Source: Spirochaetales bacterium
GTDB lineage: Bacteria > Spirochaetota > Spirochaetia > JABEVK01
Reading direction: 5' to 3'
Assembly: GCA_013043995.1 (NCBI GenBank)
Contig: JABEVL010000192.1
Coordinates: 1 to 5,769 of the forward strand
DNA: 5,769 bases
Shown here: in pieces, positions 1 to 5,537 of the stretch
Position numbering within the stretch: position 1 is the first letter of the stretch
Layout of the letters: each line of letters begins with the position of its first letter
Made by a program: the position numbers and the translations under genes
Notes under the pieces: generated by a model
Databases searched by the model: none
What the model was told of the DNA's origin: nothing
The model's input: only the letters and a program-made list of their open reading frames with translations

Positions 1-416
1 ATCCAGCAGTGCTCGAAAAGCAGATTGCCCTGATTCAGACCCTGCTGAAAAAATTACCAGTTTTTGGAATTTGTTTGGGCCACCAGCTGATTGCCCTGGC
101 CCTAGGAGCCAAGACCTACAAGATGAAATTTGGCCATCATGGCGTTAACCATCCGGTACGCGATGAGTTGACAGGAAGAGTTTTTGTCACGAGCCAGAAT
201 CACGGCTTTGCCGTCGATGAAAAAAGCCTCCCTCCCGACGTCGGAATCTGGTTCCGCAACGCCAACGACGGAACCGTTGAGGGAATCTACCACAAGACTC
301 TTCCTGTCAAATGCGCCCAGTTTCATCCCGAGGCCTGTCCGGGCCCCCACGATTCGTCCTGGATCTTTCAGTCCTTTCTGGATGTTCTTGCCACCCCGTC
401 AGCGCCGACGGTTTAA
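1..416 (+). CDS. carA: Carbamoyl-phosphate synthase small (glutaminase) subunit, C-terminal part (5' truncated)
   Basis: This is the class I glutamine amidotransferase half of CarA. It hydrolyses glutamine and passes ammonia to CarB for carbamoyl phosphate synthesis in the cytoplasm. The reading frame (codons starting at 3, 6, 9...) is open to the left edge, so the gene begins outside the window. About 137 codons remain of a protein usually near 370-390 residues. The nucleophile-elbow motif GICLGHQ is present with the catalytic Cys codon at 72-74. The glutamine-binding stretch TSQNHGFAVD follows, then QFHPEACPGPHD with the catalytic His at 324-326 and Glu at 330-332, so the triad is intact. 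The residue after the Glu-Ala is Cys, where Ser is usual (HPEASPGPHD); this is a minor difference. The GTG at 9 is an internal Val codon, not a start. The stop TAA (414-416) lies 9 nt before carB. Confidence 0.96.
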   Translation, partial: PAVLEKQIALIQTLLKKLPVFGICLGHQLIALALGAKTYKMKFGHHGVNHPVRDELTGRVFVTSQNHGFAVDEKSLPPDVGIWFRNANDGTVEGIYHKTLPVKCAQFHPEACPGPHDSSWIFQSFLDVLATPSAPTV

Positions 417-420
417 GGAG
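415..420 (+). promoter_or_regulatory. Ribosome binding site of carB
   Basis: AAGGAG sits 5 nt before the carB ATG and overlaps the last two bases of the carA stop codon. The arrangement fits translational coupling of the two subunits, and it fixes the carB start at 426. Confidence 0.8.
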
Positions 421-425
421 ACCCC

Positions 426-3400
426 ATGCCCGCACGTAAAGACTTAAAAAAGATTCTATTGATCGGTTCAGGTCCCATCGTCATCGGCCAAGCCTGCGAG
501 TTTGACTACTCGGGAACCCAGGCTGTCATGGCCTTGAAAGAAGAAGGCTACCAGGTCGTTTTGATCAACCCCAACCCTGCGACGATGATGACGACGCCCG
601 GATTGGCCGACACGGTTTACATGGAACCGCTGACGCCTGAGTACATGGAGAAGATCCTTCAGGCTGAGCGCCCCGACGCTGTGATTACCACGATGGGGGG
701 ACAGACGGCCCTAAATCTGGCCTTAAAAATGACCGAGCTGGGGCTTTTGAAAAAGTACGGCGTCGAAGTGATCGGCGCCAACATTGACGCCATCCGTCTT
801 GCCGAAGACCGGGGGCTTTTTAAAAAGAAAATGGCCGAAATCGGGCTTGAAAGTCCACGCTCCAAGTTGGTGACGAGTTACGAAGAGGCCCGAGAACTGG
901 AACTGGACCCTGGGTTTCCGTTGATTTTGCGTCCCAGCTTTACTCTGGGCGGTATGGGGGGTGCCATCGCCCGGAACTCGCAGGAGTTTAAGCCCTTGTT
1001 GGAACACGCCCTGGCCGAGTCTCCCGCCCATTCGTGTTTGGTGGAGGAATCTCTGATCGGCTGGAAAGAATTCGAAATGGAGGTTATGCGCGACAAGAAC
1101 GACAACGCCATCGTTGTCTGTTCGATCGAGAATATTGACCCCATGGGAGTGCACACAGGGGACTCCATCACGATCGCCCCGATCCAGACCCTGAGTGACA
1201 GGGAGTACCAGCGGATGCGTACAGCGTCGATCGACGTTTTGAGGGCTGTCGGCGTGGATTGTGGCGGTTCTAACGTGCAGTTCGCCGTCAACCCCGAAAA
1301 CGGCCGAATGCTCGTCATCGAAATGAACCCGCGGGTTTCCCGTTCGTCGGCCCTGGCCTCCAAGGCGACGGGTTTTCCCATCGCCAAGTGTTCGGCACGG
1401 CTTGCCGTCGGCTATTCACTCGACGAGGTTGTCAACGAGATTACAGGCAAGACCGTCTCGTGTTTTGAACCCGCTCTCGACTATTGCGCCGTCAAGGTTC
1501 CCCGCTTTGAACTTGAAAAGTTTCCTGCAGGGTACAAAACCCTGGGGACTCAGATGAAGTCGGTGGGGGAGTCACTCGCCTTGGGGCGAACTGCCCTCGA
1601 AGCTCTCAATAAGGCGATCCGCTCTGCTGAAGCGGGTTATCAGAACTTGCAGGAACTTTCTGCAAGTGACGCAGAAATCGAAACGATGCTCGATACGCTG
1701 CATCCCCGCCGGCTCTTTGCAGCGTTCACCAAGCTTAAACGGCAGGGGATCGAAAAGGCCGAAGAAATCCACAAGAGAACGGGTTTTGACCCGTGGTTCC
1801 TCCAGCTCATGATCGATCAACTCGACCTTGAGGCGCGTTTTAAGTCTCATGGGCCGACACCAGAACTGCTGCTTGAGGCCAAGCAGGCGGGTTTGTCCGA
1901 TCATTACCTAGGGAACTTGATAGGACGGCCGGCGCTTGAGATTGAAAATTTGCGCGATCAATCCAACATTCATTCGAGTTACCACTTTGTCGACACCTGC
2001 GCGGGCGAGTTCGAAGCTCAGACGCCCTTCTTCTACTCAACCTACGGCGAAATTGATGAAGGCGGAGCGAGCGGACCCCAAGCTGTAGCGATCCTGGGGT
2101 CGGGGCCGAACCGTATCGGGCAGGGCCTCGAATTTGACACGGGCTGCACCTTGGCGTCTTTGGCGTTCCGCAAACACGGTCGGAAGACTCTGATCATCAA
2201 CTCTAACCCTGAAACCGTTTCAACGGATTACAATGTCTCTGACCGTCTTTTCATCGAACCCCTCACCCCCGAGTACGTGAAGGAAATCTTACGCAAGGAA
2301 GGCGTCCGGGACGTGGTGGTTCAGTTGGGAGGGCAGACTCCTTTGAACATGGCCGGCGAACTGCAGAAATGGGGCGCCAATATTTTGGGAACGAGCCTTA
2401 CAGGAATCGACGCGACAGAAGATCGCGGCCTTTTTTCTCAGTTGATTACAAAACTGGGTTTGCGCCAGCCCCCGAACCGAATGGCGGGGACCCCCGAGGC
2501 CGTCAGAAAAAGCGCCCAGGAGATCGGCTTTCCCGTCCTTTTGAGGCCGAGTTTTGTTTTGGGTGGACGTTCCATGTTCATCGCCAGCACCCCGGAAGAT
2601 CTCGAGATCTTCTTTGCCAAGGGGGTAGAGATGAACGCTCAACGCCCCGTCTTGGTGGATCATTTCCTGGAAGACGCCTTTGAGTACGACCTTGACGCGG
2701 TCAGTGACGGAAAAAACGTCTACATTGGCGGGATCATGGAACACATCGAGGCGGCAGGCATCCATTCCGGGGATTCTGCGTGCGTTTTTCCGGCCTTTAT
2801 GACCAAGCCCCACATCCTCGAAGAAATGGTCCAAGCGACAGCGAAAATCGCCCGCGATCTTCCCGTTGTGGGTTTTTTGAACATCCAGTTTGCCGAAAAA
2901 GACGGTCTTTTGTACATCCTGGAGGTGAATCCCCGTGCAAGCCGGACTGTACCGTTCTTATCCAAGGCTTCCGGCGTCAACCTGGTTGAGGCGGGTGTCC
3001 GCGTGTGGATGGGCGAAAACCTCGTCCAACAAGGCCTGGTCAAAGACGGCGGCATCGGCGTGGGAACTTGTTTGACGGGTTGGGCCGTCAAAGAAGCCGT
3101 CTTTTCCTTCGACCGCTTTCAGGATCTTGACCCTATGCTGGGTCCCGAGATGAAATCGACAGGGGAAACGATGGGAACAGGGGCGAGCTTTGGAGAAGCC
3201 TACGCCAAGGCGCAGGCCGGCGTGGGCACAACGCTCCCGACATCGGGCAGGATCTTTGTGTCGGTTCACGACCTGGACAAAGAATCGATCCTTCCGATCG
3301 TTCGGGACCTGCATCAGCTGGGATTTGAGGTTTCGGCGACCCCGGGCACTGCAGATTTTCTGGCTGAGCACGGAATCCGGGCCGAGTCGGTGCAAAAGAT

Positions 3401-3635
3401 CCAAAAGGGTCATCCCAACGTCATCGACCTGATGCAGTCGGGTGCCGTTCATCTTTTGATCAACACGCCTAAAGGACGCTACAGCCACTCCGACGACGCC
3501 CAGATTCGCATCGAAGCCGTGCGGCGCAAGATCCCCTACACGACGACGGTTTCGGCCGCCCGTGCCACCGTCGAAGGGATCAAGTACCTTTCCCGCAAGG
3601 AATTCATCGTCCGTCCGATGCCGAAGTTGCGTTAA
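426..3635 (+). CDS. carB: Carbamoyl-phosphate synthase large subunit
   Basis: CarB makes carbamoyl phosphate from bicarbonate, two ATP and ammonia delivered by CarA, feeding pyrimidine and arginine synthesis. At 1069 aa it matches the family (E. coli 1073). The carboxyphosphate ATP-grasp half (about 1-400) has GSGPIVIGQACEFDYSG at 14-30 and metal/ATP ligands Gln285, Glu299, Asn301 and Arg303, in the same numbering as E. coli. An oligomerisation region (about 400-550) follows. The second ATP-grasp half (about 551-930) has GSGPNRIGQG at 558-567 and Glu833, Asn835 and Arg837. The C-terminal MGS-like allosteric domain (about 931-1069) keeps residues that bind UMP/IMP in E. coli: Thr972 and Thr975 in TPGT, and Asn1013-Thr1014. 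MEHIEAAGIHSGD and a Thr in the TTT of PYTTTV, tied to ornithine binding in E. coli, are also present, so nucleotide and ornithine control are plausible. Odd points: EFDTGC at 569-574 instead of the usual EFDYCC, and about six extra residues near 875-886. Confidence 0.98.
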   Translation: MPARKDLKKILLIGSGPIVIGQACEFDYSGTQAVMALKEEGYQVVLINPNPATMMTTPGLADTVYMEPLTPEYMEKILQAERPDAVITTMGGQTALNLALKMTELGLLKKYGVEVIGANIDAIRLAEDRGLFKKKMAEIGLESPRSKLVTSYEEARELELDPGFPLILRPSFTLGGMGGAIARNSQEFKPLLEHALAESPAHSCLVEESLIGWKEFEMEVMRDKNDNAIVVCSIENIDPMGVHTGDSITIAPIQTLSDREYQRMRTASIDVLRAVGVDCGGSNVQFAVNPENGRMLVIEMNPRVSRSSALASKATGFPIAKCSARLAVGYSLDEVVNEITGKTVSCFEPALDYCAVKVPRFELEKFPAGYKTLGTQMKSVGESLALGRTALEALNKAIRSAEAGYQNLQELSASDAEIETMLDTLHPRRLFAAFTKLKRQGIEKAEEIHKRTGFDPWFLQLMIDQLDLEARFKSHGPTPELLLEAKQAGLSDHYLGNLIGRPALEIENLRDQSNIHSSYHFVDTCAGEFEAQTPFFYSTYGEIDEGGASGPQAVAILGSGPNRIGQGLEFDTGCTLASLAFRKHGRKTLIINSNPETVSTDYNVSDRLFIEPLTPEYVKEILRKEGVRDVVVQLGGQTPLNMAGELQKWGANILGTSLTGIDATEDRGLFSQLITKLGLRQPPNRMAGTPEAVRKSAQEIGFPVLLRPSFVLGGRSMFIASTPEDLEIFFAKGVEMNAQRPVLVDHFLEDAFEYDLDAVSDGKNVYIGGIMEHIEAAGIHSGDSACVFPAFMTKPHILEEMVQATAKIARDLPVVGFLNIQFAEKDGLLYILEVNPRASRTVPFLSKASGVNLVEAGVRVWMGENLVQQGLVKDGGIGVGTCLTGWAVKEAVFSFDRFQDLDPMLGPEMKSTGETMGTGASFGEAYAKAQAGVGTTLPTSGRIFVSVHDLDKESILPIVRDLHQLGFEVSATPGTADFLAEHGIRAESVQKIQKGHPNVIDLMQSGAVHLLINTPKGRYSHSDDAQIRIEAVRRKIPYTTTVSAARATVEGIKYLSRKEFIVRPMPKLR

Positions 3636-3985
3636 GTTGAACCCGCTCTGCCCTTAGAGATGAAACCCCAGAAGAAGTATTCTGGGGTGACCTTTTGGTC
3701 TGGCGTGAAACCGACGCCCTCGGCGGCAAGGAGGTGGTGCTGAAGTTCCCGACCCGAGGGGTCGGCGATCGCCAGAGTTCCGTCCTGGCGGAGGACGCGG
3801 TGCCAGGGAAGGCTGGCCACCGAGGCCTTGAGAACCCAAACGACAGTGCGAGCGCCCCGCACAAAACCTGCTTTTCTGGCTACTTGACCATACGAAGCAA
3901 CTTTGCCAAAAGGAATCGCGAGGATGACTTGCCGGATTTTCTCGAAAGCGCCGGGCTCAGCAGGCGGTAAGAGCGCGTCGTTCAT
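3632..3985 (-). CDS. atl: Alkyltransferase-like (ATL) DNA-binding protein, MGMT family without the acceptor Cys
   Basis: This 117-aa protein consists almost entirely of the MGMT DNA-binding domain. ATL proteins bind O6-alkylguanine in DNA, flip the base, and hand the lesion to nucleotide excision repair; they do not remove the alkyl group. Visible motifs are IPFGKVASYGQVA (24-36, with Tyr32 in the helix-turn-helix), GAR (44-46, Arg46 as the likely intercalating arginine finger) and LPWHRV (59-64). In MGMT the last motif reads PCHRV, so Trp61 replaces the alkyl-acceptor Cys, the hallmark of ATL (E. coli YbaZ has PWHRV too). The C-terminal YFFWGF resembles the aromatic tail of other ATLs. VVWVL follows the arginine where VGG or similar is common. 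I chose ATG 3985 because it overlaps the stop of a short upstream ORF (ATGA). An in-frame GTG at 3997 would add four residues, and neither has a clear Shine-Dalgarno. The stop overlaps that of carB in TTAA. Confidence 0.9.
   Translation of the reverse strand: MNDALLPPAEPGAFEKIRQVILAIPFGKVASYGQVARKAGFVRGARTVVWVLKASVASLPWHRVLRQDGTLAIADPSGRELQHHLLAAEGVGFTPDQKVTPEYFFWGFISKGRAGST
3665..3700 (+). terminator. Candidate carB terminator: two tandem stem-loops
   Basis: A perfect 9-bp inverted repeat (ACCCCAGAA at 3665-3673, TTCTGGGGT at 3680-3688, 6-nt loop) starts 30 nt after the carB stop. A second small hairpin follows at once (GACC-TTTT-GGTC, 3689-3700). The first stem is GC-rich and well placed to end carAB transcripts. 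Neither strand shows a true run of T after it, so intrinsic termination is uncertain. The same bases encode the conserved C-terminus of the convergent atl gene (around PEYFFWGF), so the symmetry could also be coincidental. Confidence 0.4.
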
Positions 3986-4053
3986 GCTGAGGGGCACCGG
4001 TCCAGAAATCTCAAGTTGGTTGACAAAGTTTTCAGAGAATCTGAGTCCTTCAT
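3982..4053 (-). CDS. Possible 23-aa short ORF linking the DUF1707 gene and atl
   Basis: This frame begins at ATG 4053 inside the stop of the DUF1707 gene (ATGA) and ends with TGA at 3984-3982 inside the start of atl (again ATGA). It fills the 64-nt gap between the two genes. A GAAGGG that could serve as Shine-Dalgarno lies 7 nt upstream of its ATG (4061-4066 on the minus strand). The peptide begins MKDSDSL and ends RCPSA. It is polar, with no signal peptide, membrane segment or recognisable domain. Its likely role, if translated, is to carry ribosomes to the atl start, which has no good Shine-Dalgarno of its own. This is inferred from layout only, and chance is not excluded. Confidence 0.35.
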   Translation of the reverse strand: MKDSDSLKTLSTNLRFLDRCPSA

Positions 4054-4622
4054 GGTGAGGCCCTTCGAATGACGAGTTTCGTCAGGACGGTGTTGCCCAT
4101 CAGGCGAATGGTCGGACCAACCTCCTTTTGAGGCATGCCCGAAGGAACCCGAATCTTGCCCAGAACGACTTGTGTTTCGTCGATCAAGACGGCATTGCTA
4201 GGTACGGTCAGAATGACTTTGGAACAAACCGCCGCAACTTCGACGCGAATTTCATGGTTGACGGGAGCGGCTTGGGAGAGGTCCCACACAAGATTACCCA
4301 ACATCACACTCGCCGAAGCAGCCTCTACTGGACCGGCAAGGGTGCGGTGAATTTTGCCGAGAACGACGTGCACTTCAGAAGCTCTGTTCACAGCCGACGT
4401 TGAAGACACGGAGGGGTGTGCTGCGATCAAAGGAAGATCTGCCGTTAAGAGGTTGAGTTCGGCCAGCGTTTTGGCACGGTAAAGGTTTTCCAAACGTTCT
4501 TCGTGCTCGATCAGAGTCAAACGGCCGCAGACCAGCGCCTCGTTGAGTTGCTCCGCGACTCGCTGGCGGTCGGTGTCGGATGCGCGCAGGTTCGCACTCT
4601 GGTTTAAAAAGAATGAATTCAC
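4050..4622 (-). CDS. DUF1707 domain protein with C-terminal LiaF-like repeat domain
   Basis: This is a 190-aa protein of unknown function. Residues 12-64 match the DUF1707 pattern: LRASDTDRQRVAEQL, then a Gly-Arg-Leu turn (33-35), then EHEERLENLYRAKT and ending LTADLP. This short helical domain is best known from Actinobacteria. After a Ser/Ala-rich linker (65-84), residues 85-187 form a beta-rich repeat with VVLGKI (86-91), SVMLGNL (105-111), AVCSKV (131-136), VVLGKI again (152-157) and RLMGNTVL (173-180). This resembles the C-terminal domain of LiaF/YvqF (cell-wall-active antibiotic response) proteins, which often follows DUF1707. There is no signal peptide or membrane helix, so it is probably cytoplasmic. 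The GTG start is supported by AAGAGG 7 nt upstream, within the last codons of the hydrolase gene, whose stop lies 4 nt away; the two are probably translationally coupled. The domain assignment is by pattern recognition, and a signalling or envelope-stress role is only a guess. Confidence 0.82.
   Translation of the reverse strand: MNSFFLNQSANLRASDTDRQRVAEQLNEALVCGRLTLIEHEERLENLYRAKTLAELNLLTADLPLIAAHPSVSSTSAVNRASEVHVVLGKIHRTLAGPVEAASASVMLGNLVWDLSQAAPVNHEIRVEVAAVCSKVILTVPSNAVLIDETQVVLGKIRVPSGMPQKEVGPTIRLMGNTVLTKLVIRRASP
4151..4370 (-). repeat. Imperfect 22-nt direct repeat inside the DUF1707/LiaF-like gene
   Basis: Bases 4151-4172 and 4349-4370 agree at 19 of 22 positions (core AGAACGAC) and are 198 nt, or 66 codons, apart in the same frame. 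Both encode VVLGKI. They are two turns of the repeated beta structure of the C-terminal domain. The similarity at DNA level hints at internal duplication, though codon constraint alone could explain part of it. Confidence 0.5.
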
Positions 4623-4626
4623 GGCT

Positions 4627-5448
4627 TTACCTCTTCAGTTGGGAGCTCGGTGGCAGAAAATCGTTTTTTTGATCAAGCCAACGGCGAATCACGGTGAGGA
4701 CCTCAGCAGGTTTTTCAGCGTGAAGCCAGTGCCCGGCCCCCTCGATGGTCTGGAGCTCGGCTTGGGGAAAAAAATCCAGAATGAGGGGCCAATCCTTTGC
4801 TCGAACGTATTCTGACTGACCTCCGGCGACAAATAAGGCTGGTCCTTTCCAAACCCGGTCACGGTCCTGCTTGTCCTTCTTGTTCAGTCCAATCCAAATC
4901 TGGTCGTAGTGTTGCTCCAGAGCCTTTAGATTCAGCCGCCACCTCCAGCCTGTTCCCTTTTCGTCGGGAACAAGGTTCTTCAAAAGAAAGAGGAGGGTCG
5001 CCTTATCCGGGATCCGGGTGGCAAGGAGGTTTTGGGCTTCAGAACGTGAATGGATCGTCTCGAGGTTCACCTCCAGCAACGAAGACACGAAACCGTCGTA
5101 TTGAGGCGCGTAAGCCCGCGGGGCCATGTCAACACAAATCATCCCGCTCAGTCGTTCTGGCCAACTCAAGGCAAACTCCATAGCTGTCTTGCCTCCCAAA
5201 GAATGTCCTCCGACAAGGGGACGTTCTATCTTATGCTCGTCAAGAAAGTCGTAGAGATCAGTGGCAAGTTCTTGGACTGAAAAATCGTCAAACCAGGGCG
5301 AAGCCCCATGGTTGCGTAAATCGGGGAGCCAAACTTCAAAGCCCTCGAGCTTTGAGAGAAGTGTTTGCCAGTTATCCCCCGAACCAAACAGACCATGGAG
5401 AAAAACTAGCGGGCGGCCTGATCCAAATTGGCGATAGAAAAGACTCAT
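4627..5448 (-). CDS. ybfF: Alpha/beta-hydrolase, YbfF/ABHD11-type esterase
   Basis: This 273-aa serine hydrolase has the full YbfF signature, and the family acts on acyl esters or thioesters. The oxyanion-side motif is FLHGLFGSGDNW (16-27). PDLRNHGASP (42-51) matches the DxRNHGxSP motif typical of YbfF and ABHD11. The nucleophile elbow GGHSLGGK (80-87) carries Ser83. VDMAP (106-110) carries Asp107, aligned with the acid proposed for YbfF. GAGHWLHAEKP contains the catalytic His240. Residues about 120-205 form the cap. No signal peptide or membrane segment is seen, so it is cytoplasmic. The physiological substrate cannot be told from sequence. It is the first gene of the leftward operon, and the DUF1707 gene begins 4 nt after its stop. 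The ATG at 5448 has AAGAG directly against it, which is too close for a normal Shine-Dalgarno. With a possible -10 at 5460-5465 the mRNA may be nearly leaderless. The C-terminal tail after residue 258 is polar and variable. Confidence 0.93.
   Translation of the reverse strand: MSLFYRQFGSGRPLVFLHGLFGSGDNWQTLLSKLEGFEVWLPDLRNHGASPWFDDFSVQELATDLYDFLDEHKIERPLVGGHSLGGKTAMEFALSWPERLSGMICVDMAPRAYAPQYDGFVSSLLEVNLETIHSRSEAQNLLATRIPDKATLLFLLKNLVPDEKGTGWRWRLNLKALEQHYDQIWIGLNKKDKQDRDRVWKGPALFVAGGQSEYVRAKDWPLILDFFPQAELQTIEGAGHWLHAEKPAEVLTVIRRWLDQKNDFLPPSSQLKR
4630..4635 (-). promoter_or_regulatory. Ribosome binding site of the DUF1707 gene
   Basis: AAGAGG on the minus strand lies 7 nt before the GTG at 4622 and is formed by the last two sense codons (Lys-Arg) of the upstream hydrolase gene. 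It decides the GTG start, since no ATG is available before the DUF1707 domain. Confidence 0.65.
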
Positions 5449-5459
5449 CTCTTAAAAGT

Positions 5460-5465
5460 ATCATA
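5460..5465 (-). promoter_or_regulatory. Candidate -10 element of the leftward operon
   Basis: TATGAT on the minus strand matches the sigma70 -10 consensus at five of six positions and lies 11 nt before the hydrolase ATG. No convincing -35 is found 16-18 nt upstream. If used, transcription would start only about 4-6 nt before the ATG, giving a nearly leaderless transcript. The call is weak. Confidence 0.3.
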
Positions 5466-5492
5466 ATTTTTAGACTTTGGTGAACCCAGGAT

Positions 5493-5521
5493 TTGACAGG
5501 CCAGGTTTCGCATTGTATACC
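5493..5521 (+). promoter_or_regulatory. Sigma70-like promoter of apt
   Basis: A perfect -35 box TTGACA (5493-5498) is followed after exactly 17 nt by TATACC (5516-5521), four of six matches to TATAAT. The start of transcription would fall near 5528, so the apt leader would be only about 10 nt, with the Shine-Dalgarno at its very 5' end. Confidence 0.6.
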
Positions 5522-5527
5522 CGACGT

Positions 5528-5532
5528 GGGAG
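5528..5532 (+). promoter_or_regulatory. Ribosome binding site of apt
   Basis: GGGAG lies 5 nt before the ATG at 5538. It favours this ATG over an in-frame GTG at 5526, which would overlap the site. Confidence 0.65.
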
Positions 5533-5537
5533 TTGTT

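Noticed and set aside
878..1387. Open frame of 169 codons on the minus strand inside carB
   Set aside because: It is opposite the conserved first ATP-grasp half, with no domain and no ribosome binding context worth noting.
2289..2834. Open frame of 181 codons on the minus strand inside carB
   Set aside because: It is entirely antisense to a strongly conserved carB segment, has no recognisable domain, and its composition is what a shadow frame would give.
2958..3488. Open frame of 176 codons on the minus strand inside carB
   Set aside because: It is antisense to the conserved carB 3' part, with no family resemblance, and it overlaps other shadow frames.
3986..3997. GTG at 3997 as the atl start (four extra residues)
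   Set aside because: It lacks a Shine-Dalgarno. ATG 3985 is kept because of the ATGA overlap with the upstream short ORF, though the choice is not certain.
4797..5183. Open frame of 128 codons on the plus strand opposite the hydrolase gene
   Set aside because: The hydrolase on the other strand has every family motif, while this frame is low-complexity and unrecognisable.
5515..5520. GTATAC palindrome as a possible operator
   Set aside because: A 6-base palindrome is too short to support an operator, and it is explained by the -10 box of apt.
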